This document shows, piece after piece, positions 5,647 to 6,883 of a DNA stretch of 6,883 nucleotides. Position numbers and translations under genes: made by a program. This stretch comes from Alistipes sp. CAG:514 (GTDB taxonomy: Bacteria; Bacteroidota; Bacteroidia; Bacteroidales; UBA932). Each line of letters opens with the position of its first letter. Position 1 is the first letter of the stretch. A model generated the notes under the pieces. It was not told the origin of the DNA, ran no database searches, and saw only the letters and a program-made list of their open reading frames with translations. Where the stretch lies: assembly GCA_000431015.1 (NCBI GenBank), contig HF985995.1, positions 1 through 6,883 of the forward strand, given 5' to 3'.

Positions 5647-6807
5647 TTAACCGGCGTGACAGTGCTGGAGAAGATCCACAGAGATGAAGCCGTCGCACTC
5701 AAGGGTGGTGACAAGCCTGCTGGTATGGCTGTAGGTCCACTTTAGTTTGGAGCAAAGATCATCGACGGAGATGCCGCGGTGACCTTTGACAGCCATCGCG
5801 AGCCGGACAATGTCCTCACACTCGCCTTCCGGCAGCCTGTTCTGATAGAAAGCCGTCACCTCCGCCCCGAAATCGTCCTTGAGCCGGATTCCGGACCGTC
5901 CAAGCCCCAACTTCGAGACCAACTCGCCAAGGTCGCCGATCTGTTCGGCCAGATTCTCGCGTATCAGGAGGTTGCACCCTTGCGAGAACGGATCGTCAAT
6001 CCTGCCTGGCAACGCATACACGTCCCTACCGTAGGAAGAGGCCAGACGCGCGGTCATCATGCCCCCGCCCTTGATCTTGGACTCCACCAGAATCGTAGCC
6101 CGGCATATTCCGGCGATGATCCTGTTGCGGCGGATGAAGTTGAGCTTGACCGCCTCCACCCCAGGCGGATAGTCCGTCACCAGCGCACAGCCGGAAGTCC
6201 CGGCTATCCTCTCCCCCACATCCCTGTTCCTCGACGGATACAGCTCATCAATCCCGGTGGCCATCACGGCGACCGTAGGGATCCCCGCCTCAAGGGCGGT
6301 GCGGTGAGCCGTCACGTCCACTCCAAGAGCCAATCCACTGACAACCAAAGGCTTGATAGTAGATCGCGACATCGCCTCCACTATTCTCTGACACCAATCC
6401 CTGCCATAGCCCGTGACGCTCCTCGTGCCGACCACAGCAACCTGGGGAAGTCCGCCGAAAACCTCCTCGGGAGCAGACTCACCTTTATAATAAAGGCCGA
6501 GAGGCGGATCCTCACACTCCATCAGCAAGGGCGGATAGCCACTCTCGCCTATTCCTATGAACCGGCAGCCGTCCCTCCCGAGCCTCTCAAGCTCCATCGC
6601 CGCCGACTCAAAGGCACTGACCGCGATCTGCGCGGCGTACTTAACCCTTGAGCAAGCCCCGAGCTCCCTCAAGACCTCCTCCGGCTCCTTGAAGACAGCC
6701 GATGCTCCTCCCAACGCCTCAATGAGCCGCAACCCGGTTTTCGGCTCAAAACCAAAGATTCTGTTGAGCGCGCAAAGCGCCGCCCTCTCCTCAAATGACA
6801 TTTCCAT
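5647..6807 (-). CDS. dprA: DNA-processing protein DprA (Smf)
   Basis: DprA binds incoming single-stranded DNA in the cytoplasm and loads RecA during natural transformation; it is widely conserved also in bacteria not known to be competent. The 386-aa protein has an N-terminal helical region (about 1-80), then SGYPPLLMECEDPPLGLYYKG (89-109) leading into the Rossmann-like DprA fold. There I see AVVGTRSVTGYG (124-135), VSGLALGVDVTAH (156-168), LYPSRNR (189-195), YPPG (213-216), FIRRNRIIAG (224-233), the ESKIKGGGMMTA region (242-253) and PGRIDDPFSQGCNLLI (267-282). A C-terminal winged-helix-like domain follows (about 315-380, ISVDDLCSKLKWTYSHTSRLV). The strand around 244-250 has GGG where many homologues have SGS, which I believe is common in Bacteroidetes. 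Start ATG is at 6807; an ATG two codons later (6801) is equally possible. It converges on queA. Confidence 0.95.
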   Translation of the reverse strand: MEMSFEERAALCALNRIFGFEPKTGLRLIEALGGASAVFKEPEEVLRELGACSRVKYAAQIAVSAFESAAMELERLGRDGCRFIGIGESGYPPLLMECEDPPLGLYYKGESAPEEVFGGLPQVAVVGTRSVTGYGRDWCQRIVEAMSRSTIKPLVVSGLALGVDVTAHRTALEAGIPTVAVMATGIDELYPSRNRDVGERIAGTSGCALVTDYPPGVEAVKLNFIRRNRIIAGICRATILVESKIKGGGMMTARLASSYGRDVYALPGRIDDPFSQGCNLLIRENLAEQIGDLGELVSKLGLGRSGIRLKDDFGAEVTAFYQNRLPEGECEDIVRLAMAVKGHRGISVDDLCSKLKWTYSHTSRLVTTLECDGFISVDLLQHCHAG

Positions 6808-6883
6808 ACGCTCTGACGGAATAATGAATGTTCAAAAGCCCCCTTGACCATGCGGAGGCACCCTCGCGTGAGGCGGCATTCCT

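Noticed and set aside
5596..5745. Plus-strand 49-codon frame starting MDFFWKKECAG between queA and dprA
   Set aside because: Two thirds of it is antisense to the dprA C-terminus, and nothing supports expression or conservation.

Overview
The window looks like a piece of a fairly GC-rich Bacteroidales genome (Alistipes/RC9-like gut Bacteroidetes would fit; the exact genus cannot be read from it). Three things suggest this. The QueA sequence has the Bacteroidetes form (for example NDTKVFPARLYG, WTNKFIFPPYDF). A START-like protein follows pyrE, with a divergent Nudix gene beside it, an arrangement I recall from Bacteroides. Promoter-like TAnnTTTG boxes occur in AT-rich gaps, and start codons lack clear Shine-Dalgarno sequences. 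All coding content is ordinary housekeeping; I see no phage, IS, CRISPR, toxin or defence genes and no tRNA or rRNA.

Layout. Positions 1-61 hold the last 20 codons (stop included) of a plus-strand gene, possibly of the SUMF1/formylglycine-generating-enzyme family, followed by a strong hairpin terminator (76-115). The AT-rich gap 116-302 has no convincing gene. It holds a 37-bp interrupted palindrome (221-257) that probably terminates the minus-strand operon coming from the right. That operon is read 3706 -> 303: pyrE (orotate phosphoribosyltransferase), a SRPBCC/START-like protein, an RsmF-type rRNA m5C methyltransferase, and an exported TPR protein. Spacing is 16, 0 and about 10 nt, so the four genes are almost certainly co-transcribed.

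Divergent from pyrE is a Nudix hydrolase gene (3780-4422). It is broken by an imperfect 31-bp tandem duplication (4040-4101) that shifts the frame just before the Nudix box. Removing one copy restores a normal 203-aa protein. This is the most notable anomaly in the window and may be either a real mutation or an assembly artefact. Next come queA (4499-5548, plus; queuosine tRNA modification) and, converging on it, dprA (5647-6807, minus; DNA-processing protein for transformation). The last 76 bases (6808-6883) lie upstream of dprA and cannot be assigned; two short open frames there could be the tail of another minus-strand gene.

Functional links: pyrE serves UMP synthesis, while the methyltransferase and QueA modify rRNA and tRNA. 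The grouping of pyrE with translation-related and unknown genes is a positional association, not evidence of one pathway. I found no previously undescribed system.
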